DNA from: Aerophototrophica crusticola
GTDB taxonomy: Bacteria > Pseudomonadota > Alphaproteobacteria > Azospirillales > Azospirillaceae
NCBI GenBank assembly: GCA_001939945.1
Contig: MOEB01000001.1
Coordinates: forward strand, 637,595-701,594
DNA: 64,000 bases
Reading direction: 5' to 3'
Part shown: positions 44,524 to 55,881 of the stretch, piece by piece
Layout of the letters: every line of letters starts with the position of its first letter
Position numbering within the stretch: the stretch's first letter is position 1
Translations under genes and position numbers: made by a program
Notes under the pieces: generated by a model
What the model saw: only the letters and a program-made list of their open reading frames with translations
Told to the model about the DNA's origin: nothing
Database searches by the model: none

Positions 44524-44548
44524 GGGCAGGGCCGTAAGGTCGCGGGTG

Positions 44549-44577
44549 CTGACAGGATCGTGTCCGGGTTCTATATC
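44549..44577 (+). promoter_or_regulatory. Sigma70-type promoter of sdhE
   Basis: CTGACA (44549-44554), 17-nt spacer, TATATC (44572-44577), 39 nt before the sdhE ATG. Confidence 0.5.
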
Positions 44578-44615
44578 CTACAGCGGAACGCCCTTCACCA
44601 TGTACATCCAAGGCC

Positions 44616-44888
44616 ATGACCGACAGCAGCGAAGCCACCCTGGACACCCGCCGCAAGCGCCTGATCTTCCGCAGCTGGCACCGCGGGACGAAGGAGATGG
44701 ATTTGCTGATGGGCAGCTTCGCGGAGAAGCACCTGCCGGTGCTGTCCGAAGCCGACGTGGACGCCTATGAGCGCCTGCTGTTCGAGCAGGACCCGGACGT
44801 CTATGACTGGATCCTGGGCCGCCTGCCCGTGCCGGCGGAGCATGACACGCCTGTCATGACGCTGCTCCAGGGGCACCGGTACGCGTGA
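44616..44888 (+). CDS. sdhE: Succinate dehydrogenase assembly factor SdhE
   Basis: A 90-residue protein needed to attach FAD covalently to SdhA. The RGxxE motif is RGTKEMD, within FRSWHRGTKEMDLLMGSFAE, and the DPDVYDWILGR segment matches the small helical SdhE/Sdh5 family. It stands alone between recG (divergent) and mfd. In alphaproteobacteria sdhE next to recG and mfd is a frequent order. Confidence 0.95.
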   Translation: MTDSSEATLDTRRKRLIFRSWHRGTKEMDLLMGSFAEKHLPVLSEADVDAYERLLFEQDPDVYDWILGRLPVPAEHDTPVMTLLQGHRYA

Positions 44889-45008
44889 CGTCAGGGCGCC
44901 GTTCATGATGCGGCTCACCTCTGGCAATTGCGAGAGCTGAACTGGTGACCGTTGGCCGCCGGCCGCTGACGATCTCACCCGTCGTGATGTTCCGGGCCCG
45001 CCAAAGCA

Positions 45009-45038
45009 TCGACGACGCCCCGGCCTCTCCCATATAAG
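45009..45038 (+). promoter_or_regulatory. Candidate promoter of mfd
   Basis: TCGACG (45009-45014), 18-nt spacer and a good -10 TATAAG (45033-45038), 36 nt before the mfd GTG. Confidence 0.45.
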
Positions 45039-45074
45039 GCGTCCCGCCTGTCCGTTGCCGTTGGGTGATGTCCC

Positions 45075-48000
45075 GTGATTCCCGCCCCTGCCGTCGCCTT
45101 GAACCTGGGCTCGCCCCGCCGCCTGCTGCTGGCCGGCACGCCGGAGGGGCAGGATGCCCGCGTGTTGGTGGAGTTGGCGCGCAAGGGGGGCAGCGCCGGG
45201 CTGCTGCATGTGGCCACGGACGATGCCCGCGCCGCCCGGCTGGCAGACGCCGTCAGCTTCTTCGACCCGGAGGTGGAGGTGGTGCAGTTCCCGGCCTGGG
45301 ACTGCCTGCCCTATGACCGGGTGTCCCCGAACGGGGAGATCGTGGCCAAGCGCATCGACGCGCTGACCCGGCTGCTGGAGACCAAGCGCACCCGGCCCCT
45401 GCTGGTGGTCACCACGGTGAACGCCGCATTACAGAAGGTCCCGCCGCGCCTTGCCTTCCGCAACGCCACCTTCCGGGCCAAGGTGGGCGGCACGGTGAAC
45501 GTCAACGAGCTGCAGCGTTTCCTCAGCCAGAACGGCTATGTCCGCGCCCAGACGGTGCGGGAGCCGGGCGAGTATGCGGTGCGCGGCGGCATCATCGACC
45601 TGTTCCCGCCGGGCACGCCGGAGCCGCTGCGCCTGGACCTGTTCGGCGACGATCTGGACGGGGTCCGCACCTTCGACCCCATGACCCAGCTGACGACGGA
45701 GAAGCGGGACAGCTTCGTCCTGATGCCCATGTCGGAGGTGTTCCTGGACGAGGTCAGCGTCCAGCGCTTCCGTACCGGCTACCGGGAGCTGTTCGGTGCC
45801 GTGACCGGCGACGACCCGCTGTACGAGGCCATCAGCGCCGGCCGCAAGCAGGCGGGCATGGAGCACTGGCTGCCCCTGTTCCACCCATCCATGGAGACGC
45901 TGTTCGACTACATGCCGAACGCCTCCATGACCCTGGACCCGAACGTGGAGGAGGCGCGGGACCAGCGGCTGGCGCAGGTGGACGATTTCTACACCGCCCG
46001 CAAGACCCTGAAGGAGGCGGAGAAGCAGTCCGGCAACCCGGTCTACAAGCCGGTGCCGCCGAGCATGCTGTTCCTGGACGGCCCCACCTGGGACCTGCAC
46101 CTGTCCGTGCGCGCCGTGGCCCAGTTGAGCCCCTTCGCTGCCGTCGAGGCCGGCGGCAACCCGGACCTGGCCGATGCCGGCGGGCGCAAGGGTCGGGACT
46201 TCGCCGACGCCCGCGTGCAGTCCGGCGTCAACGTCTATGACGCCCTCCGCGAGCATATCGATGCCATGCAGGCGGACGGCCGGCAGGTGGTCATCGCCGG
46301 CTATTCCACCGGCGCGCGTGACCGCCTTCTGTCCGTGCTGAAGGAGCATGGGCTGGAGAAGCTGAAGCCCTGCGATACCTGGGCGGAGGTGCTGGCCCTG
46401 CCGCGCACCACCACGGCCCTGGTGGTGCTGGCCATGGACCATGGCTTCACGGCCCCCGGCCTTGCCCTCGTCACCGAGCAGGACGTTCTGGGCGACCGGC
46501 TGGTGCGGGCCGGGACGAAGCGCAAGCGCCGGGCCGCCAACTTCATCGCCGAGGCGTCAGGCCTGAACCCCGGCGACCTGGTGGTCCATATCGACCATGG
46601 CATCGGCCGCTATGATGGCCTGGAGACCCTGACCGTCGGCGGCGCGCCCCATGACTGCCTGCGGCTGGTCTATGAGGGCGGGGACAAGCTGTATGTCCCG
46701 GTGGAGAACATCGAGGTGCTGTCCCGCTATGGCGGGGAGGACGCGGCGGCCACCCTGGACAAGCTGGGCGGGGCCGGCTGGCAGTCCCGCAAGGCCAGGG
46801 TCAAGAAGCGGCTGAAGGACATGGCCGACGCCCTGCTGCGCATCGCGGCGGAGCGGGCCCTGCGCAAGGCCGACCCGGTGGGCGTGCCCGACGGCGCCTG
46901 GGACGAGTTCTGCGCCCGCTTCCCCTATGCGGAGACGGACGACCAGCTGAACGCCATCAGCGATGTGATGGACGACCTGTCCTCCGGCCGGCCCATGGAC
47001 CGGCTGGTCTGCGGCGACGTGGGCTTCGGCAAGACGGAGGTGGCCCTGCGCGCCGCCTTCCTGGCGGTGATGAACGGTATGCAGGTGGCCGTCGTGGTGC
47101 CGACCACCCTGCTGGCCCGGCAGCACTACCGCACCTTCGAGGCGCGGTTCCAGGGCCTGCCAGTGCGGCTGGGGCAGCTGTCGCGGCTGGTGACGGCGAA
47201 GGAGCAGAACCAGATCAAGGCGGGCTTGGCCGACGGCACCATGGACATCGTCGTCGGCACCCACACCTTGCTGGGCAAGGGGGTGGACTTCAAGAAGCTG
47301 GGCCTTGTCATCGTGGATGAGGAGCAGCATTTCGGCGTGAAGCAGAAGGAGCGGCTGAAGGAGCTGCGGTCCGATGTCCACGTCCTGACCCTGACCGCCA
47401 CGCCCATCCCGCGCACCCTGCAACTGGCGCTGAGCGGCGTGCGGGAGCTGTCGCTGATCGCCACGCCGCCGGTGGACCGGCTGGCCGTGCGCACCTTCGT
47501 GCTGCCCTACGACCCGGTGGTGATCCGCGAGGCCATCCTGCGGGAGCATTTCCGCGGCGGGCAGAGCTTCTATGTCTGCCCGCGGGTGGAAGATCTGGAG
47601 AAGGTCCGCCGCGGGTTGGAGGAGCTGGTACCCGAGGTGAAGGTCATCACCGCCCACGGGCAGATGGCGGCCACGGAGTTGGAGGAGGTGATGACCGCCT
47701 TCGACGATGGCCGCTATGACGTGCTGCTGGCCACCAACATCATCGAATCGGGCCTGGACATCCCCCGGGCCAACACGCTGGTGGTCCACCGGGCGGACCT
47801 GTTCGGCTTGGCCCAGCTCTACCAGATTCGTGGGCGTGTGGGCCGGTCGAAGGTGCGCGGCTATGCCTACCTGACCTACCAGCCCCGGGCGGTTTTGTCC
47901 GCCACGGCACAGCAGCGGCTGCACGTGATCGAGACACTGGACAGCCTGGGTGCGGGTTTCCAGTTGGCCAGTCACGACATGGACATCCGCGGCGCCGGCA

Positions 48001-48686
48001 ACCTGCTGGGTGAGGAGCAGTCCGGCCAGATCCGCGAGGTGGGCGTGGAGCTGTACCAGCAGATGCTGGAGGAGGCGATCTCCGCCGCCCGCACAGGCAA
48101 GACCGACGCCCAGATGGCGGAGGAGGGTGGCTGGTCGCCCCAGATCAACCTGGGCATGCCCGTGCTGATCCCGGAAGCCTATGTGGCCGACCTGGGCGTG
48201 CGGCTGACCCTGTACCGGCGCCTGTCCGACCTCCAGACCCGTGACGAGATCGAGGGCTTCGCGGCGGAGCTGATCGACCGCTTCGGGCCGCTGCCGGAAG
48301 AGGTGGACAACCTGCTGAAGCTCGTTGAGATCAAGCGGCTGTGCAAGGAGGCCTGCGTCGCCAGTCTGGATGCGGGGCCGAAGGGCGCGGTTGTCGGGTT
48401 CCGCAACAACAACTTCAAGAATCCGCCCAAGCTGGTTGAATTCCTTCAAAAACAGGCGGGCACGGCCAAGCTGCGTCCCGACCACAAGCTGGTGGTGCTG
48501 CGGCCCTGGGACAGCCCGGAGACCCGGATGGCCGGCGTCCGCACCCTGATGCAGGCCCTGGCCCAGATGGCGGCGGGGGAGAAGGTGACGGAGGACCTGG
48601 CCCCGCCGCCCCCACCGCCGCCAATCCCCCCGCCGCCCAAGTTCCCGCCCGCCAAGCGCAAGGTGCTGCCGCCCTGGAAGCGTTAG
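45075..48686 (+). CDS. mfd: Transcription-repair coupling factor Mfd
   Basis: Displaces RNA polymerase stalled at DNA lesions and recruits UvrA. The 1203 residues show the UvrB-like N-terminal part (ARLADAVSFFDPEVEVVQFPAWD, GEYAVRGGIIDLFPPG), the RNA-polymerase-interacting domain near HIDHGIGRYDGLETL, then the RecG-like motor with Walker A GDVGFGKT (about 648-655), DEEQHFG (about 748-754), TATPIPRTLQ and QIRGRVGRS, and a C-terminal domain ending in a Pro-rich tail (PPPPPPPIPPPPKFPP). GTG start. Its last 4 bases overlap the convergent FrnE-like gene. Confidence 0.98.
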   Translation: MIPAPAVALNLGSPRRLLLAGTPEGQDARVLVELARKGGSAGLLHVATDDARAARLADAVSFFDPEVEVVQFPAWDCLPYDRVSPNGEIVAKRIDALTRLLETKRTRPLLVVTTVNAALQKVPPRLAFRNATFRAKVGGTVNVNELQRFLSQNGYVRAQTVREPGEYAVRGGIIDLFPPGTPEPLRLDLFGDDLDGVRTFDPMTQLTTEKRDSFVLMPMSEVFLDEVSVQRFRTGYRELFGAVTGDDPLYEAISAGRKQAGMEHWLPLFHPSMETLFDYMPNASMTLDPNVEEARDQRLAQVDDFYTARKTLKEAEKQSGNPVYKPVPPSMLFLDGPTWDLHLSVRAVAQLSPFAAVEAGGNPDLADAGGRKGRDFADARVQSGVNVYDALREHIDAMQADGRQVVIAGYSTGARDRLLSVLKEHGLEKLKPCDTWAEVLALPRTTTALVVLAMDHGFTAPGLALVTEQDVLGDRLVRAGTKRKRRAANFIAEASGLNPGDLVVHIDHGIGRYDGLETLTVGGAPHDCLRLVYEGGDKLYVPVENIEVLSRYGGEDAAATLDKLGGAGWQSRKARVKKRLKDMADALLRIAAERALRKADPVGVPDGAWDEFCARFPYAETDDQLNAISDVMDDLSSGRPMDRLVCGDVGFGKTEVALRAAFLAVMNGMQVAVVVPTTLLARQHYRTFEARFQGLPVRLGQLSRLVTAKEQNQIKAGLADGTMDIVVGTHTLLGKGVDFKKLGLVIVDEEQHFGVKQKERLKELRSDVHVLTLTATPIPRTLQLALSGVRELSLIATPPVDRLAVRTFVLPYDPVVIREAILREHFRGGQSFYVCPRVEDLEKVRRGLEELVPEVKVITAHGQMAATELEEVMTAFDDGRYDVLLATNIIESGLDIPRANTLVVHRADLFGLAQLYQIRGRVGRSKVRGYAYLTYQPRAVLSATAQQRLHVIETLDSLGAGFQLASHDMDIRGAGNLLGEEQSGQIREVGVELYQQMLEEAISAARTGKTDAQMAEEGGWSPQINLGMPVLIPEAYVADLGVRLTLYRRLSDLQTRDEIEGFAAELIDRFGPLPEEVDNLLKLVEIKRLCKEACVASLDAGPKGAVVGFRNNNFKNPPKLVEFLQKQAGTAKLRPDHKLVVLRPWDSPETRMAGVRTLMQALAQMAAGEKVTEDLAPPPPPPPIPPPPKFPPAKRKVLPPWKR

Positions 48687-49324
48687 TCTTCCAGCGCGGC
48701 ATCCTCCGCCGCCAGGTCCAGCATCGGCACCAGGGCCGTCCAGTCCTGCGCCCCGCCCAGGGCATAGCGGCGGTTGAAGACGAAGGCCGGGACGGAATGG
48801 ACGCCCAGGCGCTTGGCCCGCTCATCCGCCGCCAGCACGCGCTGTCGGTCGCGGTCGCCGCGCACATGGCCGTAGGCCTCGGCCGGGTTCAGTCCCGCAC
48901 GGCCGGCAAGGGTGGCCAGGACCCGGTGGTTGCCGATATCCTGGCCTTCCTCGAAGAAGGCCCGGAACAGCAGGGAGACCAGCCGGTCGGCCAAACCCGC
49001 CTCCTCCGCCAGCCGCACCAGCCGGTGGGCGTCCAGGGTGTTGGGGGTGCGGCGGATCAGGTCGAGGCGCAGGGGCACGCCGTCCCGCGCCGCGGTCTGC
49101 TCGATCACCGTATGGACATCGCGCGCCCGCAGCAGCCCACCGAACTTGGCCGCCAGATAGCTCTGCCGGTCCATGCCACCCGGCGGCAGGTCCGGGTTCA
49201 GCAGGAATGGTAGCCAGCGGATCTCCACGGGCAAACGTGGCCGCTCCGCCAAGGCCCGTTCCAGGCGCCGTTTGCCGATGTGGCACCAAGGGCAAGTGAA
49301 GTCGGCGTAAATCTCGATCAGCAT
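48683..49324 (-). CDS. DsbA-family oxidoreductase, FrnE-like
   Basis: A 213-residue cytoplasmic thioredoxin-fold protein without a signal peptide. The active site is CPWC in IYADFTCPWCHIGKRRLERA, with the helical insert of the FrnE/HCCA-isomerase group (LIRRTPNTLDAHRLVRLAEEAG) and a cis-Pro loop LGVHSVPAFVFNRRYALGGAQ. Family members handle thiol redox or polyketide tailoring; the substrate here is unknown. Confidence 0.93.
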   Translation of the reverse strand: MLIEIYADFTCPWCHIGKRRLERALAERPRLPVEIRWLPFLLNPDLPPGGMDRQSYLAAKFGGLLRARDVHTVIEQTAARDGVPLRLDLIRRTPNTLDAHRLVRLAEEAGLADRLVSLLFRAFFEEGQDIGNHRVLATLAGRAGLNPAEAYGHVRGDRDRQRVLAADERAKRLGVHSVPAFVFNRRYALGGAQDWTALVPMLDLAAEDAALED

Positions 49325-49479
49325 GGGAAAGGCAGGTTACCTTCCCTGGAAAGCCTTGGCGAGGGTGCCCGTGGAAGCTGTGCCGGAGCGCACCTTCCAG
49401 CATATGTCCGACACTTTGCCATTTCCGCGCCACCGCCAACCCGTTAGTTTGGGGCAGCATGCAACCAAGGGGGCGGGCC

Positions 49480-49869
49480 ATGAGCGAAACCTATGTCACG
49501 CTCAAGATCCGTGAGGCGTTGGCAGCGGCCCAGGGCAGCCGCGCCCAGGCGCAGCGTATCCTGGTGGCCTGGGCCCTGGATGACGACCAACTCCTGCGCG
49601 GCCTGTGCAAGCCCTTCCTGCGCGCCATCGCCGGCAGCGCCATCGCCTCCGCCGCGAAGGGGCAACCGGCCCCGGCATCGGTGACCCCGGCCCCTGGCCA
49701 GGGCATCACCCGCGGCGCCAAGCCCGCCCCGCGCAAGCTCCCGCCCCAGATGCTGGATGCCATCATCGCCCGCATGGGTACCCAACAGCCGGAGCCGACA
49801 CCGCCCGAAGGGGGCGAACAGGCGGAGTCGCTGAAGACCCTTGCGGCGGCGTTCAAGCGGAAGTTCTGA
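49480..49869 (+). CDS. Conserved hypothetical protein
   Basis: A 129-residue protein with a helical N-terminus (TLKIREALAAAQGSRAQAQRILVAWALDDDQLLRGLCKPFL), a Gly/Ala-rich hydrophobic stretch (AIAGSAIASAA) that could enter a membrane but is weak, a Pro-rich middle and a helical C-terminus (LKTLAAAFKRKF). AAGGGGG precedes the ATG at 49480. No known domain. It ends 8 bp before a REP element. Confidence 0.7.
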   Translation: MSETYVTLKIREALAAAQGSRAQAQRILVAWALDDDQLLRGLCKPFLRAIAGSAIASAAKGQPAPASVTPAPGQGITRGAKPAPRKLPPQMLDAIIARMGTQQPEPTPPEGGEQAESLKTLAAAFKRKF

Positions 49870-49877
49870 CGCCGCGC

Positions 49878-49998
49878 GTAGGTCGGATTAGCCGCCAAGG
49901 GCGGCGTAATCCGACATTACAAGGCGGGTTAGCAATCGTCGTGAACCAATTGTTTTGCCGTCGGATTACGCGGGCAGAAGCCCGCTAATCCGACCTAC
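49878..49998. repeat. REP-type element, 15-bp terminal inverted repeats
   Basis: GTAGGTCGGATTAGC (49878-49892) and GCTAATCCGACCTAC (49984-49998) are perfectly inverted; inside is the same GTAATCCGAC/GTCGGATTACG pair as in the element at 18477-18566, with a longer, AT-richer centre (49915-49960). It ends one base before the uvrA stop and may protect or terminate that transcript. Confidence 0.85.
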
Positions 49999-49999
49999 A

Positions 50000-52846
<2,847 letters not shown>

Positions 52847-52852
<6 letters not shown>

Positions 52853-52861
52853 GCTATGTTC
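52847..52861. promoter_or_regulatory. SOS (LexA) box at the uvrA start
   Basis: GTTC-ATGCTAT-GTTC fits the alphaproteobacterial LexA consensus GTTC-N7-GTTC exactly. It covers the uvrA start codon on the opposite strand, so a bound repressor would block early elongation. Confidence 0.55.
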
Positions 52862-53305
52862 TTAGCGCGAATGCCTGGGCCGGGGAAGGGACTTTGGAAG
52901 GTCGCAGCAATATGGCACCGCGATACGGGTATTTCGACGGGCCGGGAGCATCGGAGACTCGGGTTTGCCGTGAGGCAGCCTTGCCGAAAGGGGGCTTGTG
53001 CGCCGGGCGGGAACCGATTGGGCGGCCGAACCGGCGGGTGACTCGGGCCGAATCGCGGGGGATCGGAGATTGCCGGTGGGCATAGGTCTTCCCAAAGTTC
53101 CGCAAATGTTCTACATATCGGGGCGAGGGGATGGGGTCCCGCTCCGTTCCGGTTCTGGTCGCCTTGGCGGCGGAACCGGGGCGCTGTAGGCTCTCCCACC
53201 CCCTTGGGTCCGGATGGGCCCTCGGCGCCGGCCGGCCCTGTGCGGGTGATCCCGTGCAGATCGGACTATTGGCGAAGGAACAACGATTTAGCGAAAGAGC
53301 GAACT
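52853..53305. other. 453-bp divergent uvrA-ssb intergenic region
   Basis: Contains two LexA-type boxes (listed separately). No credible gene on either strand: short open frames lack ribosome-binding sites and family resemblance. The rest should hold the two promoters; no strong -10/-35 pair was recognised. Confidence 0.6.
53097..53111 (+). promoter_or_regulatory. SOS (LexA) box between uvrA and ssb
   Basis: GTTC-CGCAAAT-GTTC, an exact match to the GTTC-N7-GTTC consensus, located 245 bp upstream of uvrA and 195 bp upstream of ssb, in the position expected for a shared control site. Confidence 0.75.
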
Positions 53306-53872
53306 ATGGCTGGCAGCGTCAACAAGGTCATCCTGATCGGGAATCTGGGCAAGGACCCGGAGACCCGGAACCTCCAGAACGGCGGCAAGGTCTGCACCCT
53401 GCGGATCGCCACGTCCGAGAACTGGAAGGACAAGAACACGGGTGAGCGCCAGGAGCGCACCCAGTGGCACAGCGTCGTCATCTTCAATGAGAACCTGGTC
53501 GGCGTGGCCGAGCGGTTCCTGAAGAAGGGCTCCAAGGTCTATGTCGAGGGCCAGCTGGAAACCCGCAAGTGGCAGGACCAGCAGGGCCAGGAGCGCTACA
53601 CGACGGAGGTCGTGCTGCGCCAGTACCGGGGTGAGCTGACCCTGCTTGACGGTCGGGAGGGTGGCGGCGCCGGGGCCGGCGGTGGCGGTTACGAGGACCG
53701 CGGCGCCGACTACGGCGGCGGTGGCGGCGGCAGCTATGGCGGCGGGTATGAGGACCGCGGCGGTGGCGGTTACGGCGGCGGCGGCCGGTCGTCTGGCGGG
53801 CCGCGTGGTGGCGGGGGCGGCGGTGGCCGCCCGGCGCCGGCGGCGGACCTGGACGACGAGATCCCGTTCTGA
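53306..53872 (+). CDS. ssb: Single-stranded DNA-binding protein
   Basis: Coats single-stranded DNA in replication, repair and recombination. The 188-residue protein has the OB fold ([50 protein letters not shown]), a long Gly-rich linker (about residues 115-178, with YEDRG and GGGGYGG repeats) and the acidic partner-binding tip DLDDEIPF. Start at ATG 53306, which matches the universal N-terminus; the frame is open further upstream. It is divergent from uvrA and likely SOS-inducible. Confidence 0.98.
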   Translation: MAGSVNKVILIGNLGKDPETRNLQNGGKVCTLRIATSENWKDKNTGERQERTQWHSVVIFNENLVGVAERFLKKGSKVYVEGQLETRKWQDQQGQERYTTEVVLRQYRGELTLLDGREGGGAGAGGGGYEDRGADYGGGGGGSYGGGYEDRGGGGYGGGGRSSGGPRGGGGGGGRPAPAADLDDEIPF

Positions 53873-53887
53873 GGACAGTCATGAAGC

Positions 53888-53912
53888 GCGGCCCCGGTCA
53901 CCCCGGGGCCGC
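53888..53912 (+). terminator. Hairpin after ssb
   Basis: Perfect 10-bp stem (53888-53897 with 53903-53912) and a 5-nt loop, followed by GTTGCGTTT. Starts 15 nt past the ssb stop; a moderately good intrinsic terminator. Confidence 0.6.
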
Positions 53913-53934
53913 GTTGCGTTTGGCGGCCTTGGCC

Positions 53935-54129
53935 CTACATCCGCTGCGGCGTGGTCGGGCTCGGCCGGTCGGGGAAGTCGCCCGGGGTCGGCGTGTCGTG
54001 GCCTGGGTTCTCCGTGCCCGGCGGCAGTTCCCCGGGGTAGGACGGCGTGGTGGCCGGCTGGTCGGCCGGGGGCGGCATCTCGGTGTTGCCGGGAGACGGC
54101 ATGCCCGGCGGGGTGGGGGCGATACCCAT
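53935..54129 (-). CDS. Small proline-rich protein
   Basis: A 64-residue protein composed mainly of Pro, Gly, Thr and Glu/Asp (MGIAPTPPGMPSPGNTEMPP at the start). AAAGG lies about 7 nt before the ATG. Similar short Pro-rich proteins of unknown function occur in alphaproteobacteria, but I cannot assign a family. It may be intrinsically disordered. It converges with ssb. Confidence 0.5.
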   Translation of the reverse strand: MGIAPTPPGMPSPGNTEMPPPADQPATTPSYPGELPPGTENPGHDTPTPGDFPDRPSPTTPQRM

Positions 54130-54293
54130 GGTCGTGCCTTTCTGTTCCGTGCGCTCCCATAGGTAACCGGTACGGGTGGGGCCGGGTTCCTGCATGGCTC
54201 CGGGCGCCCGCTCCCGCCCGTGTCCGCCGTCACAGCATCCCGCGCCACCTTGCGTTAGGGGCTCCGTCCCGCCGCTGATCCAGAGTGCGTCCC

Positions 54294-55649
54294 ATGTCCG
54301 CCGCCGACCTCGCCCAGCAGAGCCTGGCCCCCCGGGTTTCCCGCCATGTGCGTGAGCTGGTGCGGCTGGCTGTGCCGGTCATGGTGGCCCGGGCCGGGCA
54401 GATGACCATGGTCACGGTGGACACCATCGTCGTCGGCCGCTACGGCGCCGAGGCGCTGGCCCATTTGGGCCTCGCCGGCAACATCCAGGGCACCCTGCTG
54501 GCCATCCTGGCGGGGCTGCTGCTCGGCACGTCGGTCAAGACCGCCCAAGCCATGGGCGCCGGGCGGGAGGAGGAGGCGGGGGCCGTCTGGCGCCGGTCCA
54601 TCCCCTATTCGCTGCTGCTGGGGCTGCTGACCGGGCTGTTCTGCCTGGCGGGGGAGCCGCTGTTCCTGCTGACCGGCCAGACCCCGGACCTGGCGGCGGG
54701 CGGGGGCAGCGTGATGATGGTCTATGCCTTCGGCATGGGCGGTGCGGCACTGCTGTTCACCACCAGCTTCTTCCTGGAGGGGATCAAGCGCCCCCTGCCT
54801 GGGATGGTCGCCATCCTCATCGCCAATGTGGTGAACATCGGGCTGGATTGGTGGCTGGTGTTCGGCGGCGGTCCCGTGCCGGCCCTGGGGGCGGAGGGTT
54901 CGGCCCTGGCCACCACCATCATCCGCTGGGCCATGGCCCTGGCGCTGATCCTCTATGTATGGCGGCTGCCGGACCATGAGCGGTTCGGTATCCGCAAGCC
55001 GGTCCAGGGCCTCTGGCTCGGCGGGCGGGCGCAGCGGCAGCTTGGCTATGCCGCGGGCTTGAGCAATGGGATCGAGGCCTCCGCCTTCACCGCCCTTGGC
55101 CTGTTCGCTGGCTGGCTGGGGGCGCTGGGGGTGGCGACCTTCACCATCGGCCTGAACCTGATCGCGCTGCCCTTCATGATGGCCCTGGGACTGGCCAGCG
55201 CCACGGCCGTGCGGGTCGGCACCGCGTACGGCGCGGGGGACCGGCGGGAGGCGCAATTGGCCGGGTGGACCAGCCTGGGCGTGACCGTCGCCGTCCTCGG
55301 CCTGCTGGGCCTCGTGTTCGCGGTGGCGCCGGGGTCCATCGCGGCGGTCTTCACCCGTGATCCCGACCTGGTGGCCCTGTCAGTGCCCGTGGTGGCGTTC
55401 AGCGCCTGGCTGCTGGTGGCCGACGGCGGGCAGGTGGTGATGGCCCAGGCCTTGCGGGGCCGGAACGACGCCTGGATTCCCACGGTGCTGCACTTCTTCA
55501 GCTATTTCGCCGTGATGATGCCGGTGGGCTGGTACCTGGCCTTCCCGCTGGGCCGGGGCGTGCTGGGCCTGTTCGAGGGCATCTTCATCGCCAGCGTCGT
55601 ATCCGTCTCCATCCTGTCCGTCCGCTTCTGGTGGCTGGGTAAGCGATGA
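54294..55649 (+). CDS. MATE-family multidrug efflux transporter
   Basis: A 451-residue inner-membrane antiporter with about 12 hydrophobic spans in two related halves. Family features are VRLAVPVMVARAGQMTMVTVDTIVVGRYG at the start, LAGNIQGTLLAILAGLLLGTS, PALGAEGSALATTIIRWAMALAL and the second-half repeat AAGLSNGIEASAFTALG. It probably exports cationic drugs using Na+ or H+. ATG 54294 chosen; GTG 54285 is possible. Ends 232 bp before gyrA. Confidence 0.93.
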   Translation: MSAADLAQQSLAPRVSRHVRELVRLAVPVMVARAGQMTMVTVDTIVVGRYGAEALAHLGLAGNIQGTLLAILAGLLLGTSVKTAQAMGAGREEEAGAVWRRSIPYSLLLGLLTGLFCLAGEPLFLLTGQTPDLAAGGGSVMMVYAFGMGGAALLFTTSFFLEGIKRPLPGMVAILIANVVNIGLDWWLVFGGGPVPALGAEGSALATTIIRWAMALALILYVWRLPDHERFGIRKPVQGLWLGGRAQRQLGYAAGLSNGIEASAFTALGLFAGWLGALGVATFTIGLNLIALPFMMALGLASATAVRVGTAYGAGDRREAQLAGWTSLGVTVAVLGLLGLVFAVAPGSIAAVFTRDPDLVALSVPVVAFSAWLLVADGGQVVMAQALRGRNDAWIPTVLHFFSYFAVMMPVGWYLAFPLGRGVLGLFEGIFIASVVSVSILSVRFWWLGKR

Positions 55650-55664
55650 CGTGCCCTCAAGCGC

Positions 55665-55735
55665 CCCCGGCTCTGGAGCCGGGGCAGGCTCGCGCCCGCT
55701 CCGCGGGCTGGCGGTCGCCGGCCTTCGGTGACCGC
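55665..55735. repeat. Two hairpins between the MATE gene and gyrA, repeat family member
   Basis: CCCCGGCTC/GAGCCGGGG (55665-55684) and GCGGTC/GACCGC (55711-55735, with inner CCG/CGG). The stretch 55703-55732 matches 16783-16812 at 27 of 30 positions. The first stem may also end MATE transcription. Confidence 0.65.
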
Positions 55736-55767
55736 TGGACTGGCTGCGTGCCAAGCACCCCGTTTCG

Positions 55768-55796
55768 TTGTCGCGTCGGGCATATGGTGATACAAG
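55768..55796 (+). promoter_or_regulatory. Candidate gyrA promoter
   Basis: TTGTCG (55768-55773), 17-nt spacer and TACAAG (55791-55796), each 4/6 to consensus, 85 nt before the gyrA GTG. Confidence 0.4.
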
Positions 55797-55881
55797 ACGC
55801 GGTCCGTTCCCGCGGGGGGCCCGCATGCCCATATGTGCCTGTATCCCCCGGTTTTCCGCCGATCAGAACGAGTAGCCCTCG

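Noticed and set aside
46557-48485. A 642-codon open frame antisense to mfd
   Set aside because: Same cause; low-complexity composition, no ribosome-binding site or family signature.
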